NCBI RefSeq assembly: GCF_030161115.1
Contig: NZ_BSPQ01000010.1
Span: 62,001-126,000, forward strand
Reading direction: 5' to 3'
Length of the DNA: 64,000 nucleotides
Source of the DNA: Psychromonas marina
GTDB lineage: Bacteria; Pseudomonadota; Gammaproteobacteria; Enterobacterales; Psychromonadaceae
Below are positions 12,001-16,975 of this stretch, one piece after another. Every line of letters starts with the position of its first letter. Position 1 is the stretch's first letter. The notes beneath the pieces are model-generated. The model saw nothing but the letters and a program-made list of their open reading frames with translations. It did no database searches and was not told where the DNA came from. The translations under genes and the position numbers were made by a program.

Positions 12001-14617
12001 TGACACGGGTATTAACGATGACATTATCCTTGGTGATGGCGGCGAATTAACCTTTACCAATGGCGTATTAACGAATGCGAAATCAAGCACAGCAGAAGAA
12101 GGTGATGACATTATTGCGGTTGTTGATGGCGACAATATCATCCTTGCGGGTGCGGGGAGCGATACAATCACAACTACTGAAGGCGATGATGTGATTATCG
12201 CTGATAACGGTGAACTAACTCGCTCAGTAACAGGCATTGTTGAGGCAGTTATTGTTGACGATATGACTAATGGCGATAAGGATATTATCAATTCCGGTAA
12301 TGGCGATAACATTGTAGCTGGTGGTTTAGGTGATGATGCAATTGAAACGGGTATTAACAGCGATGTCATCCTTGGCGATGGCGGTGTACTTGTGTATACA
12401 GCGGGCATCCTAACTAATGCTAAATCAACTGCCGCTGAAGCAGGTAATGACACCATTAAAGATGCTGATGGTGACAATATTATCCTAGCGGGGGCGGGCA
12501 GTGACACAATCACAACCACTGAAGGTGATGATGTGATTATCGCTGATAACGGTGAACTAACTCGCTCAGCGGCAGGTATTGTTGAAAGCTTGATTGTTGA
12601 CGATATGAGCAATGGCGATAAGGATATTATCAACGCAGGTAACGGTGCTAATGTTGTTGCTGGTGGCGTAGGTGATGATGAAATTGAAACGGGTATTAAC
12701 GACGACATACTTCTCGGTGATGGAGGGGAATTAACCTTTACTGCAGGTGAGCTCACAACAGCAGAGTCAACTGCGAGTGAAGCGGGTAATGATACCATCA
12801 CAGTAACTGATGGTGATAATGTGGTGCTCGCTGGCGCAGGGAAAGATACCGTTATAACGGGTGAAGGAAATGATGTAATTATTGGTGATAATGGCCAATT
12901 AACCTATGCATTAACAACCTCATCATTAACCAGAGCAACCTCCGCTCCGATTGAGTCATTACTGGTGACTGATTTAGTTAATGGCGGTAACGACATTATC
13001 GATGCTGGTAATGGTGACAATATTATTGCAGGTGCAACGGGTGATGATGATATCGATGCTGGCTTTGGCAATGACACTATTCTTGCCGATGGTGGACGCT
13101 TGTTATTTAGTGCTGGCGTATTAACCAGTGCAGAATCTACGTCAAGCACAGAAGGCGATGATAGCGTTGATGTTGATGGCGGTGATAATGTTATTTTAGC
13201 TGGGGCAGGTGCGGATACTGTCAATACCGGTGCGGGTGAAGACTTAATTATTGGTGATACCGGTGAAGTGATATTTGATTCAAATGCATTGAAAACAGTC
13301 TTTACCAGTAATCAAGGCACACAGGATGATCAGATTAACAGTGGCGATGGCGCAGATATCATCTTTGCAGGGCTTGGCAGTGATACCGTTAACAGTGGTG
13401 GCGGTAATGATGTTGTTATTGCTGACACTGGTAGTTTAGAGGTCAATCCTACTGCTGAGTTGGCGTTGCTAATTAGAAATGATTACGATGCAACCCTTGG
13501 TGGTGACGATATTGTTTATCTTGGCGATGGCAATGATGTAGCACTTGGTGGCGCAGGCTCTGACATACTTGATGGCGAAGCGGGCGAAGATACATTGTTT
13601 GGTGACTTTGCCACGATTAGTATCTCAAGAGCTGGATTGAGGGATATACAATCGACACTCCCTACCTTTGGTGGCAACGATGCTATTTTTGGTGGTGAAG
13701 GGTTTGATATTTTAGTCGGTGGTAGCGGTTCGGATCTGTTCTACGGCAACCTTAGTGAAGACTCTATTGTGGGTAACTATGCAAGAATCCAAGATGCGAC
13801 AGACTTTACTTCTTTGCTTGTCGTATCTGACCCATCAAACCGTGAAGTAATATCAGCAAATCTATTATCTATCTATGGTGTTGACCTATCTGGTTATGAT
13901 TCACAAGAGGCGGAAGAAAATAGCCTGTTTGCCGAATACTATTATGATTCTGGTTATGGCTCTAATAGCTATTACGGCGCTGGTTACTCAGATCGCTCAC
14001 CATTACGTACTGATATGGCATTGCGCTTAACACCACTATTAAATGGTGAGGAGTTATCGCGCTTATCGGATAGCGAACTTCAAGATTTCCTACGAAACTT
14101 ACCATTGATGCCGCTTGGCAACAGCAGTGGTGAAGGTAATGAACAGAATGCAGGTACCAACAACCCAGTAGGTGCTCCTGTGTCAGAACCTGGCGCGGTA
14201 AAACCGGATGTTGAAAAAACTGATACTGGAAAACCTGTTAAAGAAAAATCATCTGTTGAAAAAATAGGCGTTGATAATCTGGTAGAAACCAAAAACAGTG
14301 CCATACTCAATGCCTATGGTACTGATAAGACTAGACAAGATCAGCTTGATGACCATTTTAATCGTGCGGGTAATAGTGCAAATAGCATTATGAAAGCTCA
14401 AAATAAAAATGATGATAATGGAGACTTATCTTTATCTGAGTCAGTAGCCGCTAGCCTTGTTATTGCTGCTAGTGTAGCGAATAAACGAGGTTGGGGTATG
14501 AGTCGCTCCGCTGATGAAGAAGAGATCATCTGTAGTGATTTACAAGCATTACGTAAAACGCAATCTAGTCGGAAATTTGAAGTCTGGGAAAAGCAGAACC
14601 ATACTAGAAAACATTAA
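2..14617 (+). CDS. Giant RTX/beta-roll surface protein, 5' partial
   Basis: The frame is open from the first bases, so the N-terminus lies before the window; the GTG at 32 is only the first possible start codon inside it. About 4,871 residues are visible. The first ~750 hold degenerate glycine/aspartate repeats (GAGNDKL, GAGDDSF, GGAGDDDF types). Next come Calx-beta-like and PPC-like (DFYKFEV) beta regions, many beta-sandwich-like repeats, canonical RTX nonapeptides at 11081-11311, and ~114-residue tandem units to about 13250. The C-terminal tail has a Pro/Lys-rich linker, a short hydrophobic segment (14444-14482) and a charged end. I find a single cysteine, 28 residues from the end. The protein is very acidic. 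Such composition fits a calcium-folded secreted or surface protein, adhesin-like or biofilm-related; no enzyme domain is recognised. The following genes look like a dedicated export set. It resembles the giant proteins that carry an N-terminal LEPR-XLL motif, but that region is not visible, so membership is a guess. Confidence 0.85.
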   Translation, partial: YTDGLWAQADVTLGNAWNDATSSFAGRIDLTDILGPVEALQVTDTTDPALALLQAIVPGTPTTYINLGKGTSTDNLAGQEIEMLKEYKRQLAVLDKSYFTYSYESTDKFGVKVLSAVAINRVSDSVAKYELLESDVYLTAANWDTYISAFYADSEYTAALLGLSKASIIDFNDQNVATFITTALNQTALIDGIDIVAPVDDGTRIRMANGQIAYMDIQTIKDADNFYIPLQVTLREEFTEVVTVDSDFIATPAYEAYQEAYDVTYDTLSFSNAGGLLNNGFWFGTVENLNLNINASDDVRDDIVDMTNSKFVENLTINTGAGNDKLTLNTTGLIGDLNVFTGDGADNINLIATDGTGNLLINTGNDVDSIELNITGSIGTVEVQAGEGQDVIRVTQEGTVESMLLAGGANADSYQLKLFGTASGDIVVEDVPAKDPNSAGNTLTVTTEDANAVDDYFLFRNELLYRYDTQQRIDYSGFTALSLSTYGGNDSFIFDDSDVLITVDAGAGDDSFQIGQMYQSPRDELGGLAATDTFLTYLTTKGYLSNGVSKAATLIGGAGDDDFNVLSNKASLVLQGGADSDSFIVRSFVLVDPTDPDAPITNINGGDGADYISYAINSPVRIAGGDGLDSLTVLGTEFADKLVVTDDGVYGAGRYSSYEGIEQIIVDGLEGNDEFFVFSTPSDTELQLIGGLGSDEFNIGDGPEGGSVEVVADDLQGHNSLIEHTTDSGDVVRSLSAKVLDEDEAGVRLIPLSSHDTLFRDTDGLLFGTNAVVQYAVVLTRPPKGVVSFSALPASFADDQDQDSVALSSAGILLNGSAKGITFLFDNSNWYQERIITVTAPINSGASVQATGIESFEIQHKIVEDGIVDGDEYDNVEVNNMVVKVVDPSIASVVVLPSQKQLIVAELEDGQANYATGHDSYQLMLSQEPTSPVIVNTIAEIDPVSGVAQLATEPASITFVNSATAVDPSNNIYHWNTPVTVTISALNDDAVEGIHYSRISHSVDTLSEEFKGITIAPVDVMIGDNEVQDMIFLETNGDTVVVEEAQEVVYVEGQMLGNGTLDTDGNWVISGAFGLPEIGESQNNNLFSTAQNLDASEWGIETDSDINESTSLAHISIKGELEGSSDFYKFEVTDTMLLDTPDGFVTVNLDVDYGYEYGDDLWWRSEIKLFKESDQSQIGIQDYSADRNQRFQGQVSGGSASYYHDDFQSFEILEAGTYVIELTNKYDWFYSYQAGEGYKLGVPDGADYELQVSVENHLRDAWAFKPDSILENEAANNSGIGSNIDDWAKGIDPNDDTDPLNSDADNWYNFANDSIGDEVPDGGLNIDSSTPYTTITGGGDGTIDRYNFVVTDGMLNAGLSVFDTTGSLASTEAWLSSASIDMDGDVLSGQLLSTELVVNVPGSDAHTLVSIVDYVVDDSLSLAENLKTALDATGLLTDLVTVNFGLASSISFSAAENVGFYFATTPELTFSQPLSAITRVIDNHDASGDIQFTQASIVFNNVSLNVGDEWFIRVGNNVDSYVVKNANDNLADQTQFINLGLNKNANNLDYSGVKTAISIWVQHSATSQNLANLPSVTLSGTPAAIGVGQTIDIDFGNADVNYYGEQWSLTINDSNGAAVFSHTVTSDITTSNISSVLSAFELALDTAGHATQINGASLAITAASGEGLTHSINIDYSNVTTPTVNDSAAILLSKPVDALLGSVWLFSNSSNEFTFTVADTDNSVDDFAESFVAAYDSDANFSDTLIVDGSNIFVDSTVAASAFSLTQVLNSINDAPVTGGSSAMTLPAASDNDFVVVNLETNQDVATAGTTATVTFSFDGTAWISDDTNYALALDGNVTSNLTSVIDLDIISVNHFDYAAQTYSNATGYAEVTIDYPAAGITNNKILSVDINGAGVAFTYTSAAGGSWSSSNASFSLTDNGSALKLIATGINSALVLSNGVYDAAGVNETLSISVVSYFHESVPAFNNTSLYGSAVINHSAGFTNGQNGDLLNIEINGGTPLVFTFNGGAWSTASAGYNLSETATTFELSNTDLEQMIEIDNATFVPATGSNNIFAAHKLSLSNVGIGAFNLLQSSTGTTASAESSLLDLIDSHFSAQANLEVYKASGSTVAYIFNTNATDLNSVPVMSFENSVNDLLAQGEVSYSITQLNDDAFVSEIGLESLSNNLIAGDVWSLNLPGDSADISPTLIGTTDQLNTTALLTTLESEFAAYDFTWDATNEKLLVVNGSESAFDLENVNFVENRELASFKTAPAIFFDTYVQNFTDESLYNGKTWTITIDGQEAASATASSLVKGNLPNMGAVLADLLADLRGNGFSASLSGTGNRTLTIDSLNDATVEVSVNSTGVGALFDLDKVKQEKELIRNYASNNGYYSSATTYTQTTVSGSEYRIKTPYLVVYEMLPAAGFVADLSSLLTQIPSETRTDFQRYINEVQSETHDLNGIAHILTPISVKTTSDPYIEETFNTANTYIVEVGYVESTVYEETFNSQVWDFINYSYSSSLNSYSYSGNDHTWGGVSAGVSYELNVSMQQHKLKPDNQTVEDKFIRIVSGPGSGSDSTSAATGIIKEFVAYNEAGEKLNRFVIEEISGDWSVVAEESQYEIYTDVLSAMTLGDYNSWKATLSDTYQAVLTKTPDAITVQDLVTNTYDASNEFIDGGANSAIQTSSSIDTTGNVTITALDDLFIDGGDLQVFAAVEQRVNRIRGPISIEGGTVETSYVDLTDPVMLPGETNNPVLNGTKANDGTIGNQDGALSNAGVQIELVDANQVSRAELEAFLTQTEIDSDDYQILREYLVDNPLAETFATFVDSDVSFFDADSNAETDAFDTRINNAPYEFGFVDAVDAQQIGDRVDVLAVVGNRIILAADWPSDYDSVNNRYFYNPVNRNERVIESEQVDTLNFNNSGSPAIEKGTLTSDSITGFGMGNAIELAGNTIEGGVHYSGLESLNLYLGRGADELSVENTHKGSTQIFTGAGGSNIDIKTISGHTTLNLQSNLLLADTNLVTVSSEDQIVDQIMALLTVIGEDAGNNQLVIDDSGDTETNTLWLTDTTITGLDMPSVPEVFLLDIQAETGSYQLSVDGGNTQTNLSWNTSESELANAISVLTGEPLDNIQVSMILGSINDSIKQYQVTFVGESAGINIAELSATISAENALAFTDQLTLTTQANSGTYAISVEGGAAEVIQWNANETDIAEAVARLMGISNTAISVSLAMNSSNGERRYEITITPVYLSDNSLLDLPVLTVSNIGTLDSSNTIASEFNLSVNDLDGSYILLNRSDDGAVLGEEVLAWNASLSEMQNAVASLLGIDNPSDLLVALDTAQLADDSSKVYFVTYSGAGSVDFSSLAVLHRDLSIADTTAFTARADINYLEEGTSTPSLNTLQTLTIGNGDIDLNIYSPDRQELLDTVRFDSNTDVDTLRASLDVLFNPNNTEERRQFYPETDNFELTRVGNELIFNFRGTYANYQIQEADTSGDVDLATRLDGINYYGIDQLTIHTGSGDDVVNIKSTDADTITHINSGLGVDAFHISSNADGDLSYQSSANGTLDGIAGELNIDAGSENNALYISDFDSLIADNNVVLTDTQLSGLAVGNINYTATGGNFDNNLVIWAGQGSDEITVNSVYEQGLSITTLFTNEGADQVTVVASDDINTPNHDDLESDQRRLDLYTQAGIDSIDASTASLAIRVDGGDNKDYISGGLGDDLLFGAAGDDEIHGRQGDDYIDGQTGHDTIWGDEGSDLIYGREGNDLIRGMDGVDIIEGGLGEDVIFGEQGDVVDANGDAMLAEQMFDSNETLLIRKIASQEASSGDDIITDLYGNNIIVAGAGIDTITTLEGDDIIIGDIGEMTFSLDGIIETLSVSELDVTTGDKDIINAGNGNNIIAGAKGADEINVGSGDDIILGDGGELAFTAGVLTNAKSSAAEEGDDIIAVVEGDNIILAGAGSDTITTTEGDDVIIADNGELTRSAAGIVESVIVDDMTNGDNDIINAGNGDNIVAGGLGDDEIDTGINDDIILGDGGELTFTNGVLTNAKSSTAEEGDDIIAVVDGDNIILAGAGSDTITTTEGDDVIIADNGELTRSVTGIVEAVIVDDMTNGDKDIINSGNGDNIVAGGLGDDAIETGINSDVILGDGGVLVYTAGILTNAKSTAAEAGNDTIKDADGDNIILAGAGSDTITTTEGDDVIIADNGELTRSAAGIVESLIVDDMSNGDKDIINAGNGANVVAGGVGDDEIETGINDDILLGDGGELTFTAGELTTAESTASEAGNDTITVTDGDNVVLAGAGKDTVITGEGNDVIIGDNGQLTYALTTSSLTRATSAPIESLLVTDLVNGGNDIIDAGNGDNIIAGATGDDDIDAGFGNDTILADGGRLLFSAGVLTSAESTSSTEGDDSVDVDGGDNVILAGAGADTVNTGAGEDLIIGDTGEVIFDSNALKTVFTSNQGTQDDQINSGDGADIIFAGLGSDTVNSGGGNDVVIADTGSLEVNPTAELALLIRNDYDATLGGDDIVYLGDGNDVALGGAGSDILDGEAGEDTLFGDFATISISRAGLRDIQSTLPTFGGNDAIFGGEGFDILVGGSGSDLFYGNLSEDSIVGNYARIQDATDFTSLLVVSDPSNREVISANLLSIYGVDLSGYDSQEAEENSLFAEYYYDSGYGSNSYYGAGYSDRSPLRTDMALRLTPLLNGEELSRLSDSELQDFLRNLPLMPLGNSSGEGNEQNAGTNNPVGAPVSEPGAVKPDVEKTDTGKPVKEKSSVEKIGVDNLVETKNSAILNAYGTDKTRQDQLDDHFNRAGNSANSIMKAQNKNDDNGDLSLSESVAASLVIAASVANKRGWGMSRSADEEEIICSDLQALRKTQSSRKFEVWEKQNHTRKH
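9182..10080 (+). repeat. Three tandem ~97-residue domains in giant protein
   Basis: Three diverged copies of one domain follow each other inside the giant gene. Anchor motifs are GSYQLSVDGG (codons from 9212), GTYAISVEGG (9500) and GSYILLNRSDDG (9800). The spacing is 288 and then 300 bases. Each copy continues with a Trp-Asn motif (SWNTSESEL, QWNANETDI, AWNASLSEM) and a VxxLxGI/LTG helix-like segment. The function is unknown; they read as structural stalk domains. Confidence 0.7.
11081..11311 (+). repeat. Canonical RTX calcium-binding nonapeptides
   Basis: A run of about eight nonapeptides of the GGxGxDxUx type (GGLGDDLLF, GAAGDDEIH, GRQGDDYID, GQTGHDTIW and so on) lies inside the giant gene. 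In known RTX proteins such repeats wind into a parallel beta-roll and bind calcium outside the cell. This is the most regular RTX block of the protein. Confidence 0.9.
11441..13183 (+). repeat. Tandem ~114-codon RTX-like units
   Basis: Five long units start at 11441, 11789, 12131, 12473 and 12815, and a sixth begins at 13184. Steps are 348, 342, 342, 342 and 369 bases. The central units have exactly the same length (114 codons) and long stretches of near-identical DNA. Each unit carries GDNIILAGAGSDTI, EGDDVIIADNGEL and GDDEIDTG-type motifs, that is, paired beta-roll blocks separated by a short insert. The identity at DNA level suggests recent duplication or gene conversion. Confidence 0.9.
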
Positions 14618-14646
14618 ATTCAATCCACTACAATTGAGGTATGAAA

Positions 14647-14955
14647 ATGACAGATGAAGTAGCCGACAAAAAAAAGAAAGCAAATGGGCCTACAATTCGA
14701 TGGGATGACAGCAAAATGCGCAGTGTTTATGCCAATGTGTGTAATGTTTCAAGTACTCGTGAAGAAGTCACCTTATTGTTTGGCACTAATCAGGCTTGGC
14801 GTGCAGGCCAACAAGAAGTTGGGATTGAATTAACCGACCGCGTTATCATTAGTCCTTTTGCTGCAAAGCGTTTAGCGCTGTTACTAAATGGCGTCGTAGG
14901 GGAGTATGAAAAACGCTTTGGCACATTAGATGAAGTGGAAAAAAAAGCTAAATAA
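14647..14955 (+). CDS. DUF3467 family protein
   Basis: A small cytoplasmic protein of about 102 residues. The pattern YANVCNVSSTREEVTLLFG followed by DRVIISPFAAKRL and a C-terminal VxxYExxFG matches my memory of the DUF3467 family, whose biochemical role is not known. I prefer the ATG at 14647: the GAGG at 14636-14639 lies seven bases before it but only one base before the ATG at 14641. It starts 29 bases after the stop of the giant gene and is followed by a terminator, so it probably shares that gene's transcript. Its position between the giant protein and the export genes suggests a role as chaperone, adaptor or regulator for the giant protein. That is inference from context only. Confidence 0.8.
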   Translation: MTDEVADKKKKANGPTIRWDDSKMRSVYANVCNVSSTREEVTLLFGTNQAWRAGQQEVGIELTDRVIISPFAAKRLALLLNGVVGEYEKRFGTLDEVEKKAK

Positions 14956-14981
14956 AACATGCTAAAAATGAATAGCTATTA

Positions 14982-15012
14982 AACGCTTCGGTTTAGTCAC
15001 CGGAGCGTTTTT
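14982..15012 (+). terminator. Intrinsic terminator after DUF3467 gene
   Basis: An 11-bp stem (AACGCTTCGGT with ACCGGAGCGTT, one G-T pair) with a 6-base loop is followed by a run of T. It lies between the giant protein/DUF3467 genes and the exporter genes, so the two parts may be expressed at different levels. Confidence 0.8.
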
Positions 15013-15050
15013 GGCTAAAGCATTAAATGGAAAAAGTTAAAGATAGTTAA

Positions 15051-15062
15051 TTGTAATTACAA
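15051..15062. promoter_or_regulatory. 12-bp palindrome before exporter operon
   Basis: TTGTAATTACAA is a perfect palindrome ending 19 bases before the start of the GAF/membrane-fusion gene and 39 bases after the terminator. It could be an operator for the exporter operon. In AT-rich DNA such a site can also arise by chance. Confidence 0.25.
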
Positions 15063-15081
15063 ATGGAAAAGTAACTATTAT

Positions 15082-16935
15082 ATGGCTGAGATACACAGTT
15101 CCTTACCTGATTCAACTCAACAGCTTAACCGTTTATTAGATACCCAACATGAAAATTGGCACTTTATTTGGTTGGATTGGGTGTGCAGTCAACTGCCTCA
15201 AGTCGATGGCGCATTAATTGTCGCAGATGAATCGCAAAGTGGGCAATTTCATGCCCTCGCCGTATGGCCAGAAGTGGCGGAGAACAATAGCGGTAATGCT
15301 GATAACAGTCATCAAGATAAATTGTTACAGGATGCTGCAGAACAAACCCTAATAAAAAAACAACCTCTGATCACCCCTTTAAATGATGGTAAACACCACA
15401 TTGGTAGCTACCCTGTTTTTGTCGAAGGCAAATTAAGTGCGGTGATCACGCTGATGTTTACTGCCCAAGATGAAGCGCAATTACACAAAGCTCTTGCTGT
15501 CATTGAGTATTGTAGTGGCTGGCTTGAGCTTCGTCTTGCACGCAATATATTAGCTACTCTAGCCAGTGATAATGAGCGACAGCATATCGTCATCGATAGT
15601 ATCGCACATGTTGCAAGCGAGAATTATTTTGAGCATGCCGCACTGCGTTTTGTTAACCTAATGGGAAAACATTTAAACACTGAAAGGGTAGTACTCGGTT
15701 TTGTCAAAAATGATGAATTAGTGATTCACTCTCAATCAGATAGTAGCGAGCAAAGTAAAAAGCATGAGTTAGTCAAGCTCACCACGCAAGCGATGCAGGA
15801 AGCAACAGATCAGCAAGAGTCGGTATTATGGCCTGCGCCGAGTGATCAGAACCGCATTACGCAAGCACACAGTAAACTTGCTGTAGAAAAAGGGCAACGT
15901 TCACTGATGAGTGTGCCTTTAATCGATAAAGAGCTCTGCTATGGCACGGTACTGTTTGAGCGCAGCCCAGAGCATCCATTCACCCATCAAGATCAATTAA
16001 CCGCTGAAGCGTTGACCAATTTTGTTGGTGTTGTACTCGAAGAAAAGCGTCAGTCTAATCTCCCTCTCTATTCCTATTTTTTGCGTAGTCTCAGAAACCA
16101 GCTCAGTCGATTATTTGGCTCAGGTTATCTGATGCGTAAAATAACTGTTTTTATTTTGCTTTTAGTTTCCCTCTTTTTTAGCCTGATGCCTGGTGCTTAT
16201 AATATCAGTGCTGAAACCGTTATCGAAGGGGCTGAATTGCGTGCGATTGTTGTTCCCTTTGATGGTTACTTACAAACGGCGGATCTGAGAGCAGGGGATA
16301 GCGTGCAAAAGGGCGACCTGTTAGCAGAGCTAGATACCAGTGAGTTACGTTTGCAGCGCATGAGTTGGATTAGTCAGCAAGCGACATCGATGCGTCAATA
16401 TGAGGATGCATTAGCAAAACAAGAACTGACTAAAGTGCAGATCAGTAGTGCACAGCGAAAACGTGCACAGGCTGAGATAGAGCTTCTCGATTATCAAATA
16501 TCGCAGGCAACCATGGTTGCGCCCTTTAACGCATTGATTGTTTCGGGAGACCTTAATCAACGTATTGGTTCGCAACTGAGGCAGGGGGATGTTTTGTTTG
16601 AACTATCACCTAGTCAACGTTTCCGGTTAGCGATGTATGTTGATGAATTCCGTATTAATGATATTAATCATGCACAAACCGGGCGCTTGGTATTAGCTGC
16701 ATTGCCGGATCAGAAATTTTCTTTTACCTTGACCCGTATTAACCCAATGGCTGAAGTACGTGATGGTGCCACAGTGTATCGCGTTGAAGCTGAGCTTAAT
16801 AATAGCGCTGACGTTTTACGAGTTGGGCTTGAGGGGGTGGCGCAAATCTACGTTGATCAACGCCTTTTAATCACTATCTGGACACGTAGCATGGTTGATT
16901 GGATGAAACTGCAATGGTGGCGTTTTTGGGGGTGA
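15082..16935 (+). CDS. GAF-domain membrane-fusion protein (HlyD-like)
   Basis: A 617-residue protein in two halves. Residues ~1-340 are predicted cytoplasmic and include a GAF-like domain (~165-320). One transmembrane helix (~354-372) follows. The outer part has a biotinyl/lipoyl-type half (VPFDGYLQTADLRAGDSVQKG), a short coiled coil (~425-475), the second lipoyl half (MVAPFNALIVSGDLNQRIGS) and a beta-barrel domain, as in HlyD-family periplasmic adaptors. A plausible role is an inner-membrane adaptor of an exporter that also senses a cytoplasmic ligand or partner. It is the first gene of the five-gene exporter set. The ribosome-binding site (GGAA at 15065) is weak and rather far upstream. A GAF domain on a membrane-fusion protein is unusual. 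The domain calls come from reading motifs, so the GAF ligand is unknown. Confidence 0.8.
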   Translation: MAEIHSSLPDSTQQLNRLLDTQHENWHFIWLDWVCSQLPQVDGALIVADESQSGQFHALAVWPEVAENNSGNADNSHQDKLLQDAAEQTLIKKQPLITPLNDGKHHIGSYPVFVEGKLSAVITLMFTAQDEAQLHKALAVIEYCSGWLELRLARNILATLASDNERQHIVIDSIAHVASENYFEHAALRFVNLMGKHLNTERVVLGFVKNDELVIHSQSDSSEQSKKHELVKLTTQAMQEATDQQESVLWPAPSDQNRITQAHSKLAVEKGQRSLMSVPLIDKELCYGTVLFERSPEHPFTHQDQLTAEALTNFVGVVLEEKRQSNLPLYSYFLRSLRNQLSRLFGSGYLMRKITVFILLLVSLFFSLMPGAYNISAETVIEGAELRAIVVPFDGYLQTADLRAGDSVQKGDLLAELDTSELRLQRMSWISQQATSMRQYEDALAKQELTKVQISSAQRKRAQAEIELLDYQISQATMVAPFNALIVSGDLNQRIGSQLRQGDVLFELSPSQRFRLAMYVDEFRINDINHAQTGRLVLAALPDQKFSFTLTRINPMAEVRDGATVYRVEAELNNSADVLRVGLEGVAQIYVDQRLLITIWTRSMVDWMKLQWWRFWG

Positions 16936-16939
16936 TATT

Positions 16940-16975
16940 ATGTTTCAGCGAAGTGTTATAGGTAGCTTATTATGA
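16940..16975 (+). CDS. Possible 11-codon coupling ORF
   Basis: ATG at 16940 opens an 11-codon frame (MFQRSVIGSLL) whose TGA overlaps the ATG of the M50 gene (ATGA at 16972-16975). A strong GGGGGTG ribosome-binding site lies just before it, stronger than the site before the M50 start. It may act as a translational-coupling leader for the M50 gene; it may equally be chance. Confidence 0.25.
   Translation: MFQRSVIGSLL

Noticed and set aside
11434-12801. 455-codon open frame on the minus strand
   Set aside because: It is a shadow of the RTX tandem repeats: low-complexity Ser/Pro/Leu/Ile product, no ribosome-binding site, and it lies fully inside the strongly supported giant gene.
12904-13224. 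106-codon minus-strand frame
   Set aside because: Same cause: antisense reading of Gly/Asp-rich repeats gives a Ser/Pro/Ala-rich product with no known feature.
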